Shown here piece by piece: positions 31,174 through 33,481 of a DNA stretch of 33,481 nt (its first letter is position 1; each line of letters opens with the position of its first letter). The notes under the pieces are model-generated. The model worked only from the letters and a program-made list of their open reading frames with translations, made no database searches and was not told the DNA's origin. This DNA is from a virus. A program made the position numbers and the translations under genes. The DNA lies in IMG/VR virus record IMGVR_UViG_3300043466_002788, positions 1 through 33,481 of that record; one strand, written 5' to 3'.

Positions 31174-31722
31174 TCATAACAAATGAGATGTGTTTGATTG
31201 ATTACCACCTCTATACCAATGTTGAACATATATTCCTTTCATTAAACCTACTTTACCTCCAAATTCTTTAACTTTCATATGAATATCATTATCAACACCT
31301 AGCATATTGTTTGTTTTAAACCCTCCGACTTTCTCCCAAACATCTTTTTTAATTAATAATAAAACACCACTAATATATGGGTTATCAGTTAGGTCTAAAA
31401 CTGAGGTTCCATATTTATTCCACATATTTTCACCGAACTCTCTATGATATTTTTGGTCATTTGTTTCTCGATTAACATCGGGAGCTATTTGAGGTTTGAA
31501 CCCAATTCTATTAGTATAACAAGTGAATAAGGAATATTCCGGGTTATTATCAATGACATCCTCAATTCGTTTACCGAAAAATGGTGTGGTATGAACGGCG
31601 TCTCCATCTAAAAAACAAACCCAATCTTCGGAACCAACTAAAGACATTGTTTTATTATACGAGACTCCAATATTTTTATCACTATTCCAAGGTATGACAT
31701 GGAATATATCATATTTTTTCAT
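31174..31722 (-). CDS. GT-A glycosyltransferase, short form
   Basis: The 182-residue product starts at ATG 31722 (MKKYDIFHVIPWNSDK). An ATG at 31755 is in frame but lies inside the upstream terminator stem, so it cannot be the usual start. The protein has WVCFLDGDAVH with a DGD motif (about 35-45). YISGVLLLIKKDVWEKVGGF and DNDIHMKVKEFGGKVGLMKG follow, which are GT2 acceptor and C-terminal features. The first strand and P-loop-like region of full GT2 enzymes are missing or reduced, so it may be shortened. Confidence 0.78.
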   Translation of the reverse strand: MKKYDIFHVIPWNSDKNIGVSYNKTMSLVGSEDWVCFLDGDAVHTTPFFGKRIEDVIDNNPEYSLFTCYTNRIGFKPQIAPDVNRETNDQKYHREFGENMWNKYGTSVLDLTDNPYISGVLLLIKKDVWEKVGGFKTNNMLGVDNDIHMKVKEFGGKVGLMKGIYVQHWYRGGNQSNTSHLL

Positions 31723-31738
31723 GTTATTTTTTTTTTTA

Positions 31739-31765
31739 ATAAAAAAAACCCTCATTATGAGGGTT
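31739..31765 (-). terminator. Terminator between virion-type genes and the glycan block
   Basis: AACCCTCA (31747-31754) pairs with TGAGGGTT (31758-31765) around TTA. On the minus strand it is followed by T8. It ends the 31769-33481 unit and precedes the glycosyltransferase start. Confidence 0.9.
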
Positions 31766-31768
31766 ATA

Positions 31769-32362
31769 TTAAGATAATTTTTTAATTTTAGTTACTTTAC
31801 CTTCGAATACATGTTTTCCAACTTTAAATGAAAAAGTTTCATTTGATTTTTCAGAACTTTCAGCAATTAATCCATTTTCTTTTAATGCGTTTTTAACTGC
31901 TTCATTAATCATTTTTTGAATTAATTTGTAGTCAATTCCTGCATTTGATGATTGTTTTTTTGTTGTTTCCGTGATTGGAGTATTTTTTGGTTGATTACCC
32001 ATTAATCTTGACGCTCTCTCAATTAAATCATTTGATAATGTTGGTGCCACTTGTTGAGGTTGTGCAATTGGATGTTCCATCATTAATTTTTTTATTTCAT
32101 CAGGAAGTCTTGAATTTTTAATTGCCTCAACAGTTGGAACTCCCACTGGTTTTGTATTTTCAACAGGAAGTGAAGATAAGTAAGGTGTGTGTGAAGACGG
32201 AGAATTTTCTTGTAAAAATTCTTGAGGTATGTTATATTTTGCGTTTGGCATTTCATAATCCTCCATCATATTATTAGAAAAGGATTGTTTACTTGCCTTT
32301 ATATCGTTTGTCATTAGAGCCCTTGCATTTGATTGGGCTAATTTTTGCATTAAATCACTCAT
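31769..32362 (-). CDS. Probable virion or assembly protein, mostly disordered
   Basis: The 197-residue protein has a Met/Asn/Gln-rich N-terminus and a Pro/Ser-rich middle. A C-terminal helix INEAVKNALKEN (152-163) is followed by a short beta segment (FSFKVGKHVFEGKVTKIKKL). The helix has the same spacing as the tag-like motif in the scaffold and cargo proteins. No catalytic motif is present. It is the last gene of its unit before a strong terminator. Confidence 0.68.
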   Translation of the reverse strand: MSDLMQKLAQSNARALMTNDIKASKQSFSNNMMEDYEMPNAKYNIPQEFLQENSPSSHTPYLSSLPVENTKPVGVPTVEAIKNSRLPDEIKKLMMEHPIAQPQQVAPTLSNDLIERASRLMGNQPKNTPITETTKKQSSNAGIDYKLIQKMINEAVKNALKENGLIAESSEKSNETFSFKVGKHVFEGKVTKIKKLS

Positions 32363-32424
32363 AATATTAAAAATTTACTATAATCATAATAAAACTTATT
32401 AGATTGTCACTATTATGTTTTAAA

Positions 32425-33057
32425 TTATTGATTTAGTTTGTTTGTTATTGTTGTTCTTAAATTATTTTTTTCTGAATCAGTTAATTTTTTATTAGTTCCG
32501 GATTCAATTGCGGAATATATTCGTTTGAATGCTTCAGCAGATTTAGACAAATCAAAACCTCCCTCACCGTATTTTCTTGTAAATTCGTCTTTTAATGTTT
32601 TAATTGTGTTATCAATAATTGTGTCAACACTTGGTGTTTGGAATTGTTGTGGGATAATTGAAGGTCTTGCAGGTGTTGAAAAATTCGCAATAGCTTCAAT
32701 TGATACCATACTCTTATCTCCGTTAGGGTTAAATCCGGGTCTCACCTCATTAAAAGTTTCTGATGTTGGTAAAAATGTGAATGTTTTATCCAACCTAAAT
32801 AACCTCCAACCTGGTAATGGTTGTGTTCCAATTGTTGCGGTGTGTGAAGCACCTTCTCTCTCCCAAGCACGAACAACTCGGTTTCCAGCTTTACTAATTC
32901 CGACACATACCGGTTCAATAAGTCGTTGACCTTTACCTCCCGGTTCATCACCATCATAACTGGTACCCATAACTCGTTTATTTTTAATTGCATCAATAAC
33001 TGTTTCAATTGACGCAATTTCCAATATTAAACTTTTAAGAGAATTTTGTAATTTCAT
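32425..33057 (-). CDS. WYL-like domain protein with tag-like N-terminus
   Basis: The 210-residue protein starts with an amphipathic helix (SLKSLILEIAS). Residues 17-110 look like a WYL domain: IETVIDAIKNKRVMGTSYDG, LIEPVCVGISKAGNRVVRAW, GWRLFRLDKTFTFLPTSETF, with the order of strands and the final RLDK-x-x-F of that family. WYL domains usually bind nucleic acids or ligands in bacterial regulators. Here there is no DNA-binding domain, and neighbours look virion-related. Residues 140-210 form a helical tail. The WYL match is by eye and deserves a profile search. Confidence 0.68.
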   Translation of the reverse strand: MKLQNSLKSLILEIASIETVIDAIKNKRVMGTSYDGDEPGGKGQRLIEPVCVGISKAGNRVVRAWEREGASHTATIGTQPLPGWRLFRLDKTFTFLPTSETFNEVRPGFNPNGDKSMVSIEAIANFSTPARPSIIPQQFQTPSVDTIIDNTIKTLKDEFTRKYGEGGFDLSKSAEAFKRIYSAIESGTNKKLTDSEKNNLRTTITNKLNQ

Positions 33058-33356
33058 TATAATTGAAAATTCGGATAAGTGTTTGACGAGTTAAATTTGT
33101 TTATTTTAATTTCGTTTTTTCTTTCGGTAATATCTGTAACTGTTCCAGCTTGAGTATTATAAACATCAAGAAACACTCCGGTTCCTCTACCTTTATCATC
33201 ACCATCCGCAACGGCATCTCTATTCACTGATGAATATTCATTACCTGCCGCGTTATAGTCGTTTTTAGGGATTAGTTTTGCTCTTTCCATATCAGCGATT
33301 GCCGTTAATTGATTATTCACATTTTGTGATAAATCTACTACAATTTCGTTTGCCAT
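33057..33356 (-). CDS. Small hypothetical virion-type protein
   Basis: This 99-residue acidic protein (ANEIVVDLSQNVNNQLTAIAD, later NYNTQAGTVTDIT-like text) has no recognised domain. It overlaps the WYL-like gene start by one base (TAATG) and is probably cotranslated with it. A structural role is inferred from its neighbours. Confidence 0.65.
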   Translation of the reverse strand: MANEIVVDLSQNVNNQLTAIADMERAKLIPKNDYNAAGNEYSSVNRDAVADGDDKGRGTGVFLDVYNTQAGTVTDITERKNEIKINKFNSSNTYPNFQL

Positions 33357-33358
33357 AA

Positions 33359-33481
33359 TTATAATTTTAACATTATTTCATTTATTCTTCTTAAACTTTC
33401 CACAACTGCCTCATCATATCTTTCAACAGTTTTAGAATGTTCTTGAGATTTTCTTACATTTGTAAAATCTTTTTTCTCGTG
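33359..33481 (-). CDS. C-terminal part of a gene entering from the right edge
   Basis: A minus-strand open frame enters at 33481 and codes for 40 residues (helical, RKSQEHSKTVERYDEAVVES) before TAA at 33361-33359. It stops 2 bases before the next start, in line with one operon. The family cannot be judged from this fragment. Confidence 0.6.
   Translation of the reverse strand, partial: HEKKDFTNVRKSQEHSKTVERYDEAVVESLRRINEIMLKL

Noticed and set aside
31723-31755. Upstream ATG for the short glycosyltransferase
   Set aside because: The codon lies inside the terminator stem of the preceding gene and the added residues are translated A/T runs.
32438-32929. 163-codon plus-strand frame
   Set aside because: It lies wholly antisense to the WYL-like gene, which has the better domain pattern and operon spacing.

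Overview
The window looks like part of the genome of a large T4-like myovirus (Caudoviricetes) that infects a member of the Bacteroidota, most likely Flavobacteriia. The phage assignment rests on a prohead protease, scaffold and major capsid protein in T4 order (21-22-23), a gp5-like baseplate protein, a gp55-like late sigma factor, PhoH and dUTPase. The host assignment rests on the strong A+T bias, two upstream elements matching the Bacteroidetes promoter layout TTG-N19-TAnnTTTG, the lack of Shine-Dalgarno sites, and a secreted protein with a flavobacterial-style signal peptide. No integrase, terminase, tRNA or CRISPR array was seen.

Layout. 1-5.2 kb (+): tail of an upstream gene, a terminator, a small unknown gene, the gp21-like protease, a small DUF4494-like gene, two tandem terminators, the acidic gp22-like scaffold, and the gp23-like capsid protein with its own terminator. 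5.2-11.2 kb (mixed strands): an accessory stretch with two HNH endonucleases, an OmpA-like protein carrying a leader tag, a small secreted protein, a zinc-ribbon structural protein, and two proteins with cysteine-rich modules. 11.2-17.7 kb (-): tail/baseplate genes and the gp55-like sigma factor. 17.7-31.7 kb (-): a long, tightly overlapping block with about nine glycosyltransferase-like genes, a sugar-isomerase-like TIM barrel, an SDR epimerase and a FAD oxidoreductase, interleaved with nucleotide-metabolism genes (phoH, a degenerate HAD protein, dut, a DEDD exonuclease). 31.7-33.5 kb (-): small virion-type proteins, including one with a WYL-like domain.

How the parts may work together. The protease, scaffold and capsid genes form the prohead module. 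Several other proteins carry a short amphipathic motif, (I/L)Nxx(V/I)KxxLxE, that also occurs near the N-terminus of the scaffold. This suggests cargo is directed into the prohead and trimmed by the protease. Many structural units are preceded by a coding-strand TATTTAT motif, a candidate late promoter for the gp55-like factor. The glycosylation block has no such motif. It probably builds and attaches a phage-specified glycan, but its target cannot be read from the sequence.
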